64,000 bases of DNA from Haloferax prahovense DSM 18310 (GCF_000336815.1 NZ_AOLG01000047.1:116136-180135); one strand, 5' to 3'. Counted from the stretch's first letter, positions 24,964-34,437 are shown. Translations and numbers: made by a program. Notes: generated from the letters alone by a model not told the origin.

Positions 24964-25710
24964 CTATCGAGTCGCGTCCGACCCCGAGTCGGACAACCGC
25001 ATCGCCACGCTGTACATCTCGCCCGCGGACTCCGATTCGACCGCGTCGGCGACGCGCTCGGCCTCGTCGGCGAGCCACTTCCCCATCTCGCCGGGGACTT
25101 CAGCCGCCAGCGAGGTCGCCACCGACGCGTGCGCCTCGACGTGGCTCGCGGACCACGGCACCGGGTCGAGCAGGGTCAGTTCGCGGTCGAAGCGCCAGCC
25201 GTATCCCGAAAACAGCGCCCTGAGCGCGTCGGCCGGATAGAACGTCAGCGCGGGCCGCCCGCGGGCCAACTGGCTCGCCGCGTTTTCGAGCGCGAACAGC
25301 TCTCGAACCGCGGCGTCGTCGGGGAGCGGTTCGTAGTCGTCGAGGACGAGGTGACAGCCGGGCGCGGCGACCCGCGTTAGCTCGCTCGCGACGGCGGCGA
25401 GCGACGCGGGACCGACGAGGTTGAACAGCCCGTGAGCGGTGACGACATCGACCGAGTCGTCGGCGAGCGGGAGGCTCCGGACGTCGGCCTCCAGCACCGC
25501 GGTTCTCGCTCGGTCCGTCGGCGACGGAGTCACGCGGTCGCGGACGATTGCCGCGTGCTCCGGGTCGTTCGTGACGGCGTAGACGCGCTCCGCGCCCGCG
25601 TCGAGGAGTCCGGCGGTAGTGTTGCCGGTCCCCGCGCCGGCCTCCAGACAGACCGCGCCGCGGACCGGACGGTCGTCGAGGGCGGCCGTGACGGTCGTGG
25701 GAACGTCCAT
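24964..25710 (-). CDS. Class I SAM-dependent methyltransferase-like protein
   Basis: 248 residues. Motif I VCLEAGAGTGNTTAGLLDAG (about 20-39), VYAVTNDPEH at the ribose-binding end of the second strand, the LEADVRSLPLADDSVDVVTAHGLF motif II/III region, and CHLVLDDYEPLP after it fit the class I Rossmann methyltransferase fold. The substrate is not indicated; the family includes small-molecule and tRNA enzymes. It converges with the aldolase gene (9 nt between stops) and follows the aldo/keto reductase on the same strand by 31 nt, possibly one transcript. Confidence 0.83.
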   Translation of the reverse strand: MDVPTTVTAALDDRPVRGAVCLEAGAGTGNTTAGLLDAGAERVYAVTNDPEHAAIVRDRVTPSPTDRARTAVLEADVRSLPLADDSVDVVTAHGLFNLVGPASLAAVASELTRVAAPGCHLVLDDYEPLPDDAAVRELFALENAASQLARGRPALTFYPADALRALFSGYGWRFDRELTLLDPVPWSASHVEAHASVATSLAAEVPGEMGKWLADEAERVADAVESESAGEMYSVAMRLSDSGSDATR

Positions 25711-25741
25711 CGCGGGAATCGAGGGTAGAGCCGTTCGCTCG

Positions 25742-26626
25742 CTAGTGGTGCAGTTGCTCCGGAACCGGGCTCTCGTCGTGCCGGAGGCGCTCGATGAGGG
25801 ACCGCTGGGCCGTCTCGTCCATGCCGTTGTACCGCGTCGCGGCGTCGAGGACCATCGCCACGAGCTTCGGGTCGCCCGGCGTGACGACGCTCGTGAGGCC
25901 CTGGGCGGCCGCGAAGTCGAACCGCTCCGCGATTTCGCCCGGGGTGTCGACCGGCTCGTACCAGTTGGGGAACGGCCGGTCGGCCTCGGGTAGTTCGTCG
26001 GTGTCGGGCCACGGCCCGCGGGCGAACGCCTTGATTCCGAGGGTGCCGATTCCGGCCTCCTCGGCCGCCTCGAAGACGCCCGCGTAGTCGTGTTCGTCGT
26101 CGTCCTTGCCGACGACGACGGGGTTCAGCGGGAACATCAGCGTTTCGAGGTCGTCGATGCGGTCGATGGCGTCGCGGATGAGCCCCGGATTCCCGTGACT
26201 CGTCAGGCCGATGTGGCCGATTTTCCCCTCGTCTTTCGCCTCGCGGAAGGCCGCGAGCGCCCCGTCGTCCGCCGTGATTTCGTCCAGTTCGGACTCGTAT
26301 TCGAGGCCGTGGACCTGATAGAGGTCGATGTAGTCGACGCCGAGGCGGTCGAACGAGCGGTCGAGCTTCCGCTTTGCGCCCTCGTAGCCCCGCTCTTGGG
26401 TCTTGCAGCCGAGGAAGATGTCCTCGCGGTGCTGACGGAGCTTCGGCCCCAGCTTGAGTTCCGCGTCGCCGTAGGTCGGAGCCACGTCGAAGTGGTTGAC
26501 GCCCTTCGAGAGGACGTGTTCGACCATCTGGTTCGCGCCCTCCTGTTCGAGCCAGTTGAGCGCGATAGCGCCGAACGTCGCGATACTACTCTCGTGGCCG
26601 GTGTCGCCGAGTGCGCGGGTTTGCAT
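25742..26626 (-). CDS. Aldo/keto reductase
   Basis: 294 residues from the ATG at 26626 (MQTRALGDTG). The catalytic tetrad is visible: Asp and Tyr in DVAPTYGD, Lys in FLGCKTQER, His in LYQVHGLE. The GHIGLTSHGNP and GTLGIKAFARGPW segments are typical of the YdhF/TAS-like AKR branch acting with NADPH on aldehydes. An upstream start would add 15 unaligned residues. It is divergent from the dioxygenase gene over 146 bp. The substrate is unknown; general carbonyl detoxification is possible. Confidence 0.9.
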   Translation of the reverse strand: MQTRALGDTGHESSIATFGAIALNWLEQEGANQMVEHVLSKGVNHFDVAPTYGDAELKLGPKLRQHREDIFLGCKTQERGYEGAKRKLDRSFDRLGVDYIDLYQVHGLEYESELDEITADDGALAAFREAKDEGKIGHIGLTSHGNPGLIRDAIDRIDDLETLMFPLNPVVVGKDDDEHDYAGVFEAAEEAGIGTLGIKAFARGPWPDTDELPEADRPFPNWYEPVDTPGEIAERFDFAAAQGLTSVVTPGDPKLVAMVLDAATRYNGMDETAQRSLIERLRHDESPVPEQLHH

Positions 26627-26772
26627 ACGTCGAACGTCACCGTCGACGGACAAAAACGTGTGTCTCGACAACTAAACTGCCGTCTCTGCGTCCGCGACGC
26701 GATAGCGTCACCGCGACCCGGTAACACTCGCGTCAGCGGATACTCAAGTCCTTGCGGCCCGTAGCACCGTCC

Positions 26773-27762
26773 ATGGCAGAACCCACGCCCACACCCGGCA
26801 TTCACCACGTCACCTGCATCGCGGGCGACCCGCAGCAGAACCTCGACTTCTGGGTCGAGACGCTCGGGCTCCGCCTCGCCAAGCGCTCCATCAATCAGGA
26901 CGACCCCAGCACGTACCACTTCTTCTTCACGGACGCGGAGGGGACGCCCGGCACGAGCATGACGTTCTTCCCGTGGGAGAACCTCTCGCAGGGGAAGGTC
27001 GGCACCGGGCAGGTCTCCCGGACCGCGTTCCGCGTGCCCGAGGGGAGTCTCGACTACTGGGAGGAGCGATTCGACGAGTACGGCGTCGACTACGACGAGC
27101 GAGTCGAGCGATTCGGCGAGACGGTCCTCCCCTTCAGCGACCCCGACGGCCTCCCGGTCGAACTGGTCGAAGTCGAAATTCCCGACGACGACCCGACCGT
27201 CCCGTGGAGCGAGTTCGTCCCCGAGGAGGCCGCGATTCGCGGCTTCCACTCCGTGACGCTCTGGTTGGCCGACCCCCAGCCCACCGAAGACCTCCTCGAA
27301 ACGATGGGCTTCGAGCGCGTCGGCACCGAGGAAGCGCAGGGCGACACCCCCGGCGACGAGCGGACGCGGTTCGCCGCGACCGGGAGCGTCGGGACGTACG
27401 TGGACGTGTTGCCGACCATCGAGAGCAGTCGACAGGGCCTCGGCACGGTCCACCACGTCGCCTTCCAAACGCCGACCGACGAGGACCAAGAGGCGATGCG
27501 CAAGGCCGTCCAGTCGAAGGGCCTGCGCCCGACCGCACAGATCAACCGCCACTGGTTCCGGTCGGTCTACTTCCGCGAGTTCGGCGGCGTGCTGTTCGAA
27601 CTCGCCACGAGCGGGCCGGGCTACACCGCCGACGAACCCCTCGAGGACCTCGGCGGCCGCCTCGTCCTTCCCGGCGAGTTCGAAGGCCGGCGCGAGCAGA
27701 TAGAGGCCGGACTGACCGACGTGACGGTCCCGCGGGCCGAGTCCGCCGAGGCCGACGACTAA
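26773..27762 (+). CDS. Double-VOC ring-cleaving dioxygenase-like protein (MhqO/glyoxalase superfamily)
   Basis: 329 residues, two vicinal-oxygen-chelate halves. Candidate metal ligands are His in GIHHVTCIAGD at the N-terminus, His in LGTVHHVAFQTP, and Glu in FGGVLFELATSGPG. The C-terminal LPGEFEGRREQIEAGL stretch is characteristic of the haloarchaeal and Bacillus MhqA/MhqO group, linked to hydroquinone or glyoxal resistance. It acts in the cytosol. The ATG at 26773 (MAEPTPTPG) gives the family N-terminus; an earlier GTG is less likely. Oxygenolytic activity is inferred from family only. Confidence 0.9.
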   Translation: MAEPTPTPGIHHVTCIAGDPQQNLDFWVETLGLRLAKRSINQDDPSTYHFFFTDAEGTPGTSMTFFPWENLSQGKVGTGQVSRTAFRVPEGSLDYWEERFDEYGVDYDERVERFGETVLPFSDPDGLPVELVEVEIPDDDPTVPWSEFVPEEAAIRGFHSVTLWLADPQPTEDLLETMGFERVGTEEAQGDTPGDERTRFAATGSVGTYVDVLPTIESSRQGLGTVHHVAFQTPTDEDQEAMRKAVQSKGLRPTAQINRHWFRSVYFREFGGVLFELATSGPGYTADEPLEDLGGRLVLPGEFEGRREQIEAGLTDVTVPRAESAEADD

Positions 27763-27915
27763 CCCTCGGAATCACCTCGCCCCGGAGCAGTGTTCCGCCC
27801 GTCGACGCCGCCCGTTTTGCCCCGTGTTAGCACCCCGTGAGCCACCGCGACGAGTGTCGCAATCACAAGTACCATCATCGCCCGCGACGCAGTGGTCCGT
27901 ACTTAGGTGGATGAC

Positions 27916-29028
27916 GTGACGGAAAAACGCGAATACACGGACGACTATCAGGACAAGACGCTGTACATCCCCGGTCCGACCGAGGTGCGCGAGGACGTCA
28001 TCGAGGAGATGTGCCAGCCGATGTTCGGTCACCGGATGGACCGCATGACCGACCTCTATACGACCATCGTCGAGGACACGAAGGAGTTCCTCGGCACGGA
28101 CAACGACCTGATGATTCTCACGGGGTCGGGCACCGAAATCTGGGAGTCGTCGACGCTCAACCTCGTCGACGAGAACATCCTCGTGCCGACCTGCGGGAGC
28201 TTCAGCGAGCGCCACGCGAACGTCGCGGAGCGCCTCGGCAAGAACGTCGACCGCATCGAGTACGAGTGGGGCCAGGCCATCAAGCCCGAGGACATCCGCG
28301 AGGCGCTGGAGTCCAGCGACAAGCACTACGACGTGGTCGCCACCGTGATGAACGAGAGTTCGACCGGCATCCGCAACCCCATCGAGGAAATCGGCGACGT
28401 GGTCGCCGAGTACCCCGACACCTACTTCGTCGTCGACGCGGTGTCCGCTCTCGGCGGCGACTACGTCGACATCGACGAGCACAACATCGACGTCATCTTC
28501 GCCTCGTCGCAGAAGGCGTTCGCCATGCCGCCGGGACTGGCCATCTGCACCGTCAGCGACGACGCCTTCGAACGCGAACTGTCGAAGGACTCGGCGTCGT
28601 GGTACGGCGGCTTCCAGCGCGCCCTCGACTACTACGACCGTAAGGGCCAGACCCACTCCACCCCCGCGATTCCCATCATGCTCGCGTACCGCAAGCAGAT
28701 GAAGTACATGCTCGAAGAGGGCCACGAGGGCCGCGACCAGCGCCACCGCGAGATGGCCGAGTACACCCGCGACTGGGCCTACGAGCGCTTCGACATGTTC
28801 CCCGAGGAGGGCTACGAGTCCCAGACCGTCGCCTGCATCGAGAACACGCAGGGAATCGACGTCGCCGCCACCATCGAGGAGGTCTCCGAGAAGTACGACA
28901 TGGCCTTCTCGAACGGCTACGGCTCCGCGCTCGGCGAGAAGACGTTCCGCATCGGCCACATGGGCGAACACGACGTGGAGTCCATCAAGGCGCTGACCGA
29001 CGCCATCGAAGACGTGGCCGGCCTGTAA
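27916..29028 (+). CDS. Class V aminotransferase, serine/alanine-glyoxylate type
   Basis: 370 residues. PLP anchor Lys200 (FASSQKAFAMPPG), PLP-nitrogen Asp174 (FFVVDAVSALGGDYVD region), and the YIPGPTEVREDV opening typical of SPT/AGAT-like enzymes. Two GTG starts compete: 27907 and 27916. I favour 27916 because AGGTGG (27905-27910) lies at ribosome-binding distance and the family starts here. It is only moderately similar to the aminotransferase at 15511-16698. The tautomerase gene follows after 19 nt and may be co-transcribed. Confidence 0.9.
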   Translation: MTEKREYTDDYQDKTLYIPGPTEVREDVIEEMCQPMFGHRMDRMTDLYTTIVEDTKEFLGTDNDLMILTGSGTEIWESSTLNLVDENILVPTCGSFSERHANVAERLGKNVDRIEYEWGQAIKPEDIREALESSDKHYDVVATVMNESSTGIRNPIEEIGDVVAEYPDTYFVVDAVSALGGDYVDIDEHNIDVIFASSQKAFAMPPGLAICTVSDDAFERELSKDSASWYGGFQRALDYYDRKGQTHSTPAIPIMLAYRKQMKYMLEEGHEGRDQRHREMAEYTRDWAYERFDMFPEEGYESQTVACIENTQGIDVAATIEEVSEKYDMAFSNGYGSALGEKTFRIGHMGEHDVESIKALTDAIEDVAGL

Positions 29029-29047
29029 CGGCCGCGGCTCACCCCAG

Positions 29048-29419
29048 ATGCCGCACCTACAGTTCGACCTCGACTTCGAGGTCACGGAGCGAGAGGCGAA
29101 CCAGTTCGCCACCGAGCTGGCCGAGTTGTACGCCGAGCGAATGGACGCCGACACCGACTACGCCGCCGTCACCGTCCGCGAAGTCAAGGCGATTCATCTC
29201 GGCCGGGCGACCGACGAGAAGACAGTCGTACTGCAGGCCGATATCCGGGCGGGTCGGTCGGCGGACCGGAAGCGCGAACTCGCCCTCGCGGTCATCGACG
29301 CCGTCGCAGAGCGGTTCGGCGTGCCGGAGTCGAACCAGAAGGTCGTCTTCACCGAACACGAGGGGAGGCAGATGATGGGCTACGACCGCGTCGGCGACGA
29401 CTGGTCCGAGCCGTCCTGA
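29048..29419 (+). CDS. Tautomerase superfamily protein (4-oxalocrotonate tautomerase-like)
   Basis: 123 residues. Pro2, exposed after Met removal, is the catalytic base of the superfamily and is conserved (MPHLQFDLDFEV). The body has the beta-alpha-beta pattern of a fused or long-chain tautomerase: VTEREANQFATELAELYAERM helix, AAVTVREVKAIHLGRATDE strand, SADRKRELALAVIDAVAERFG helix. The physiological substrate is unknown. Its last 40 nt overlap the 3' end of the convergent histidine-kinase gene, which is uncommon. Confidence 0.85.
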   Translation: MPHLQFDLDFEVTEREANQFATELAELYAERMDADTDYAAVTVREVKAIHLGRATDEKTVVLQADIRAGRSADRKRELALAVIDAVAERFGVPESNQKVVFTEHEGRQMMGYDRVGDDWSEPS

Positions 29420-31266
29420 CCCTCGTCGGCGGTCCGGAGTTCGACCGCGAAGACGGACCCGCAGGGGTCGTTGTCTTCGACCCACACGTCGCCGCCGTAC
29501 GTTTCGACGAGCGACTGCACGAGATACAGTCCGAGGCCGGTTCCCCGACTCTCCAGTCCCTTTTCGTCCTTGGCGAAAATCGCTTCTTTCCGCTCGTCCG
29601 ACACTCCCCGCCCGTCGTCGGCGACGCGGACGACGACGCGGTCTCCTCTCTCGGTCTCCGAGACGGAGATGTCGACAGTCGGTTCGTCTTTGTCGGTGTG
29701 CTGGACGGCGTTCGTGAGGAGGTTCCGAAAGACGGACCCGAGCATGTCGTCGGCGAGCACCGCGACCGCGGGTATCTCTGAGTTGACCGTCACGGTCGCG
29801 TCCGGGGCCATATCCCGGAGCGACGCGAGTTCGGATTCGAGCACGGGTCGGAGCGGGACCCGCTCGTTTTCGACGCCCCGACCGCCCATCATCTCGGCCA
29901 TGTCTCGCGCCGTCTCCGTTAGTTCGACCGCGTGATTGGCGCGCTTCCGAACGATTTCGACGTACTCCCGCGCCTCGTTGTCGTCGTCGTCGACGCGCTC
30001 GGCGAGCAGTTCCGCGTAGGCGGTCACCAACTGCAGGTCGTTGCGAACGTCGTGGCGGACGACCTGATTCAGCACCTCGAGTTCGTCGCGTTGCGTTTCG
30101 AGGAGGCGGTTCTGCTCGCGGAGTTCCGCCTCGTAGCGCTTCCGCGTCGTGATGTCGCGGGCGACGCTCAGCACGACCGTCTCCCCGCGGTAGGTCACGA
30201 GGCTCGAACTGATTTCGACGGGGAACTCCCGGCCGTTTTTCGCCCGATGGACCGTCTCGAACACCTGCGTTCCGTCCGTCGGCATCTGGGAGATGAGCGC
30301 CGAAGCCTCCTCGTCGCTGAGTCCCGCGTCGATGTCGTGGACTGTCATCGAGAGCAGTTCGTCCCGGGAGTAGCCGAGCAGTTCCACCGCGGTCTCGTTC
30401 ACCGCGAGGATGTGGCTGTCGATGTCGATGACCCAGACGGTGTCGTTCATCCCGTCGATGAGCTCTTGGTACTCCTCGCGGGCGCGCTTCAGTTTCTGCT
30501 CTCGCTCTCGTCGGTCGGTGATGTCCCTCGACACGGCGATGACGCCGACGACCTCGTCGGTCACTCGAAACGGCGCGAAGCGGTAGCTCAGCGTCCGCGA
30601 TTCGCCGTCAGGGGTGACGAGTTCGGTCTCGCCTTCGAGGCAGTCTACCTCGCCGTCCAAGAGTTGCTGATACGGGTCACCCGTGCGCTCCTCGCGAATC
30701 CTCTCGACGAGCAGGCTTCGCTCGCCTTCGAGTTCGGCGGGCGTCGCCCCGTAGAACCCGGCGAGGTAGTCGCTCACGAGTACGAACCGACCGTCGCGGT
30801 CGTACAGGCACGCGCCCTCCAGTATCTGTTCGAAGACGCGCTCGTAGACGAGCGACGGGTCGACCGCCCGGCGGCCGGTCGCCGCGACCGCCCGCTCGAC
30901 TCGGACGGCCAACTCGTCGTACCCCTCCGAGCCTCGCGCCCGGACGTAGTCGGTGACGCCGGCATCGAGGGCGTCGCTCGCCGTCACCTCGTGTTCCCCG
31001 TCGGCGACGACGAGAAACGGAAGTTCCACGTCCCGCTTCCGAATCGCGGTGAGGAAGCCGAGCGCGTCCGTCTCCCCGGCGTCGACCGCCGAGACGACAC
31101 AGTCGAAGTCGGCGTCTTCGAGCAGGTCCAGCGCTCCGGTCGCGGTTCGAACCGTCTCGACCTCGAACTGCGCCTCCCGCCGGCGAACGGCTTCGGCGAC
31201 CGCCGCCGTGACCCCCAAGCTGGCGACGACGAGAAGTTCTACCGCTCCGCTACCTCCATCGCTCAT
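29380..31266 (-). CDS. PAS-domain sensor histidine kinase with degenerate receiver
   Basis: 628 residues, soluble. An N-terminal receiver-like domain (about 10-130) is followed by PAS (140-255), PAS (265-375), a HisKA-type dimer helix with His405 (QVVRHDVRNDL), and a C-terminal HATPase with N box NAVQHT, DDGRGVSDE and GLGLYLVQSLVE. The receiver lacks phospho-acceptor Asp (Ala60) and the acidic pair near residue 14-16, so it cannot be phosphorylated in the usual way. The ATG at 31266 is preferred over an upstream GTG. No partner regulator is adjacent, as usual for haloarchaeal kinases. The signal is unknown. Confidence 0.93.
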   Translation of the reverse strand: MSDGGSGAVELLVVASLGVTAAVAEAVRRREAQFEVETVRTATGALDLLEDADFDCVVSAVDAGETDALGFLTAIRKRDVELPFLVVADGEHEVTASDALDAGVTDYVRARGSEGYDELAVRVERAVAATGRRAVDPSLVYERVFEQILEGACLYDRDGRFVLVSDYLAGFYGATPAELEGERSLLVERIREERTGDPYQQLLDGEVDCLEGETELVTPDGESRTLSYRFAPFRVTDEVVGVIAVSRDITDRREREQKLKRAREEYQELIDGMNDTVWVIDIDSHILAVNETAVELLGYSRDELLSMTVHDIDAGLSDEEASALISQMPTDGTQVFETVHRAKNGREFPVEISSSLVTYRGETVVLSVARDITTRKRYEAELREQNRLLETQRDELEVLNQVVRHDVRNDLQLVTAYAELLAERVDDDDNEAREYVEIVRKRANHAVELTETARDMAEMMGGRGVENERVPLRPVLESELASLRDMAPDATVTVNSEIPAVAVLADDMLGSVFRNLLTNAVQHTDKDEPTVDISVSETERGDRVVVRVADDGRGVSDERKEAIFAKDEKGLESRGTGLGLYLVQSLVETYGGDVWVEDNDPCGSVFAVELRTADEGQDGSDQSSPTRS

Positions 31267-31391
31267 TACATAGGTCACTCAGGTGCGGCAAATAAAAGGT
31301 AGCGTGCCGACCCACCGCGGTTCCGAAATAATCACTCGGTTGTAACACCCAGTAGCAACACTTTTGTGACGACCGCCGAGACCACGACGGC

Positions 31392-32750
31392 ATGAACGAA
31401 CCAAGACTCGACGTATCGGCGGTAACGGGCGGCAATTGGCGGGGATATCTCTCGGAGATGGGCCCGTCGTGGGTCGCGGGCGCGGTCGCGGCGGGGCCGG
31501 CGACGATGGCGACCGTGCTCACGGCCGGCGCGACGTTCGGCTACGCGATGCTGTGGGTCGTGGTGCTCTCGGCGGTCCTCGGCGCGTCGGCGCAGTACCT
31601 GTCGATGCGACTCGGCCTGCTCACGGAGGACGGTCTCATTGCCGTGGTCGAACGGGAGTTGGGCGACGGCTGGGCGTGGGTGCTCGTCGCCGACGCGGTG
31701 CTGGCCGCGGGGCTGGCCCAACTGGTCATCATGAAGGGTCTGGCTGACGTGAGCGCGACGATAACCGGCGTCGACGCCCGGGTCTGGGGCGTCGCGTGGG
31801 CGGTCGTCCTCGCCGCCGGGCTGGCCGGGCGGGGCTACCGCTTCGTCGAACTCCTCGCGAAGGGGCTCGTCGCGGCCGTCGTCGTCGCGTTCCTCGCGTC
31901 GCTGTTTTTCGTCCCCATCGACCCGGCGGCCGCGGTCGGCGGGCTCGTGCCGCGCATCCCGGCCGGAGTCGACGGCGCGCTCGTCGCCGCCGGCATCCTC
32001 GGCGGCGCGGTCCACATCACGCTCATCACGATGCACTCGTACACGATGCGCGCCCGCGGCTGGACGACCCGCGACTACGGGCTGGCGACGTTCGACGTGG
32101 GCGCGTCGATGCTCGTCGCCTTCGGCATCTACAGCCTCGCCATCTTCGTCGTCGCGGCGGGCGTCCTCCACACCCCCGAGGTGGCCGCGAGCGACCTCTC
32201 GGCGGTGACGGCCGCGCAGGCGCTCGGCCCGCTGGCGGGCGCGAACGCCAAGTGGCTGTTCCTCCTCGGCCTCTTGGGCGCGGCCGTCTCCACGCTCGGC
32301 GGCAACACCGTCGTCCCGCCGTATCTCGTCGCCGACAAACTGGGCTGGGGGACGGACCTCTCCGACGGTCGGTACCGCGCGCTCCTCGCGGGCGTGGCGC
32401 TGTTCTCCGGCGTTGGCGCGTTCCTCGGCGGCGCGTTCTTCCCGCTTCTCGTGTTGGTGCTGGCGTTCGGGCTCGTCGGCACGCCCTTCGCCATCGCCGT
32501 CGTGCTCGTCCTGCTCAACAGCGACGCGGTCGCGGAGCCGAACTCGACGCTCGCCAACCTCGGCGGGGTCGTCCTGCTGGCCGTGACGACCGTCCTCGCC
32601 GCGAACTTCGTCCGCTCGCGGGCGCTGTCCGACCTCGGCGACCCGCTTTCGGTGTTCGTCGTCGCCTTCGCCGCGGCGATGGGGGCGGCGACGCTCGGAC
32701 TGCTCGGCAAGTTCGTCCGCGAGACCGTCGGGCGACCGACCGCGGCCTGA
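31392..32750 (+). CDS. Nramp-related transporter lacking canonical metal-binding motifs
   Basis: 452 residues, about 11 membrane helices. Overall Nramp fold: MGPSWVAGAVAAGPATMATVLTAGATFGY in TM1, GAVHITLITMHSYTMRARGW in TM6, and TLGGNTVVPPYL later. The TM1 DPGN metal site is replaced by GPAT (35-38) and the TM6 Met of MPHN by His. It therefore probably does not carry Mn2+ or Fe2+ in the standard way; Mg2+, another ion, or another substrate is possible. It is transcribed divergently from the kinase gene. The TATA-like CTTTTGTG before 31392 fits a leaderless start. Confidence 0.85.
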   Translation: MNEPRLDVSAVTGGNWRGYLSEMGPSWVAGAVAAGPATMATVLTAGATFGYAMLWVVVLSAVLGASAQYLSMRLGLLTEDGLIAVVERELGDGWAWVLVADAVLAAGLAQLVIMKGLADVSATITGVDARVWGVAWAVVLAAGLAGRGYRFVELLAKGLVAAVVVAFLASLFFVPIDPAAAVGGLVPRIPAGVDGALVAAGILGGAVHITLITMHSYTMRARGWTTRDYGLATFDVGASMLVAFGIYSLAIFVVAAGVLHTPEVAASDLSAVTAAQALGPLAGANAKWLFLLGLLGAAVSTLGGNTVVPPYLVADKLGWGTDLSDGRYRALLAGVALFSGVGAFLGGAFFPLLVLVLAFGLVGTPFAIAVVLVLLNSDAVAEPNSTLANLGGVVLLAVTTVLAANFVRSRALSDLGDPLSVFVVAFAAAMGAATLGLLGKFVRETVGRPTAA

Positions 32751-32823
32751 CCGGCAGGCGCTCACTCGCGGGGGGGAATCAAGCGACTTATTTTCGACCC
32801 CGACAAGCGACAGAGACGCGACA

Positions 32824-34437
32824 GTGCCCTCCGAAACAGCCGCGGACGATACTCTCGACGGCGTCGTCCCCGACGACGATGTCCCTGACAGCGACATCTC
32901 TGACGACGAACGCGAGGCGCTCTTGACCATCGGCCACGGCGCGGTCGTCGCCTCCGGCGGACAGTCGCTCCAGCGGGCGCTGACGACGGCGACCGAGTAC
33001 GCGCTCGCACAGGGGTTCGGCCCGGTCGTCTACGGCGTCTACGCGTTCGCGTGGCGAGTCTCCCAGCTCTTGTTCCGTCTCGTGAACTTCGGGTCGGTCC
33101 CGACGCTCCAGCGGTACCTCTCCGCACACGACGACGACCCCGCGCGTCAGGGACGAGTGGTGGGGCTGGCGTATCTGACGACGCTCATCGTCGGTCTCGG
33201 ATTCGCCGGCGGGTTGGTCCTCGCGAGCGGGCGGCTCAACGCCGCGACCGTCTCGCACCCTGACTTCCCGCCGACGATACACCTGTTCGCGGCGCTGGTT
33301 ATCCTCGTCGGCTTGGTGCAGGTCCACGCGGGAATCCTCAGGGCCGTGCAGTCGGCCCGCGGCGAGGCGCTTTTCAACCGCATCCTCCGCCCGGCGGTCA
33401 GGCTGGTGGGGGCCGTCGGCGCGATGGCGCTCGGGTACTCGCTCGTCGGCGTCGCCGGCGCGTTCGTCGTCGGCATGGCCGTGCTCGTCTTGGTGGGCTT
33501 TCCGATGGCCGTCTCGGCGAGCGGTATCCGACCCGGTCTTCGCGGCGTGCGCTCCGAGGCCCGGCGGTTCTACAACCACTCCGCGCCCATCGCGCTGAGC
33601 AGCCTCGGGAAGGTGTTCCAGAACCGCGTCGACGTGATGCTCGTGGGGTTCCTCCTGACGGCGAAGGCGGCGGGCGTCTACAACGTCGTACTCGTGTTGG
33701 TGACGCTGGCGTGGATTCCGCTCCTCTCGTTCAACATGCTCCTGCCGCCGGTCGCGTCGGCGCTCTACGCCGACGACGAGATGGAAACGCTCAACGCGGT
33801 GTACACGGCGGTGACGCGGCTCATCGTCACCTGCGTCGTTCCGATACTGGTCGTGCTCACGGTGTACGGGCGGTCGATTCTCTCCGTGTTCGGCCCGAAC
33901 TTCACGGCGGGCTACGTCCCACTCGTGGTCTACCTCGGCGGCGTCTTAGTCGGGAGCGCCGTCGGCGCGACGGGGTGGCTGCTCATGATGACCGACCACC
34001 AGTACGCTCGGATGGCGCTCGACTGGCTGCTCGCCGTGCTGAACACGCTCCTCACGTTCGCGTTCGTCCGGGCGTTCGGCTTGTCGGGCGCGGCGCTCGG
34101 AACGGCCGTCGCCATCGCCGTCCAGAACTCGATTCAAGTCGTCCTCCTGCGGCGCTTCGAGGGGCTGTGGCCCTTCGACGCGACGTTTTTCAAGCCGCTC
34201 GGCGCGGGCGTCGCGGCGGCCGGTGTCATGTTCTTCGTCCGCGAGGCGTTGGGCGGGGCCGGTGCGGTCGTCGTCGCCACCGGCGCGACGCTGGGCGCGG
34301 CGACGTACGTGGTCGCGCTCGTCGCGCTCGGCGTCAACGACCGCGACCGACTCGTGGTGACGGCGTTGGCCGCCCGGTACCGCCGGGCGATACGCGCGGC
34401 ACTCGGTGAACGGTCCGACACGTTCGGGGACCGATAG
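32824..34437 (+). CDS. Polysaccharide biosynthesis flippase (Wzx/MATE-like)
   Basis: 537 residues, GTG start. An acidic N-terminal tail (1-35) is followed by about 14 helices in the MOP-superfamily pattern: FGPVVYGVYAFAWRVSQLLFR, the FYNHSAPIALSSLGKVFQNRVDVMLVGFLL region (as in RfbX/Agl15-like flippases) and LPPVASALYADDE. It would move a lipid-linked glycan across the membrane, e.g. for N-glycosylation or exopolysaccharide. No glycosyltransferases sit next to it, so the glycan cannot be guessed. TTATTTT (about 32789-32795) serves as TATA box about 30 nt upstream. Confidence 0.9.
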   Translation: MPSETAADDTLDGVVPDDDVPDSDISDDEREALLTIGHGAVVASGGQSLQRALTTATEYALAQGFGPVVYGVYAFAWRVSQLLFRLVNFGSVPTLQRYLSAHDDDPARQGRVVGLAYLTTLIVGLGFAGGLVLASGRLNAATVSHPDFPPTIHLFAALVILVGLVQVHAGILRAVQSARGEALFNRILRPAVRLVGAVGAMALGYSLVGVAGAFVVGMAVLVLVGFPMAVSASGIRPGLRGVRSEARRFYNHSAPIALSSLGKVFQNRVDVMLVGFLLTAKAAGVYNVVLVLVTLAWIPLLSFNMLLPPVASALYADDEMETLNAVYTAVTRLIVTCVVPILVVLTVYGRSILSVFGPNFTAGYVPLVVYLGGVLVGSAVGATGWLLMMTDHQYARMALDWLLAVLNTLLTFAFVRAFGLSGAALGTAVAIAVQNSIQVVLLRRFEGLWPFDATFFKPLGAGVAAAGVMFFVREALGGAGAVVVATGATLGAATYVVALVALGVNDRDRLVVTALAARYRRAIRAALGERSDTFGDR

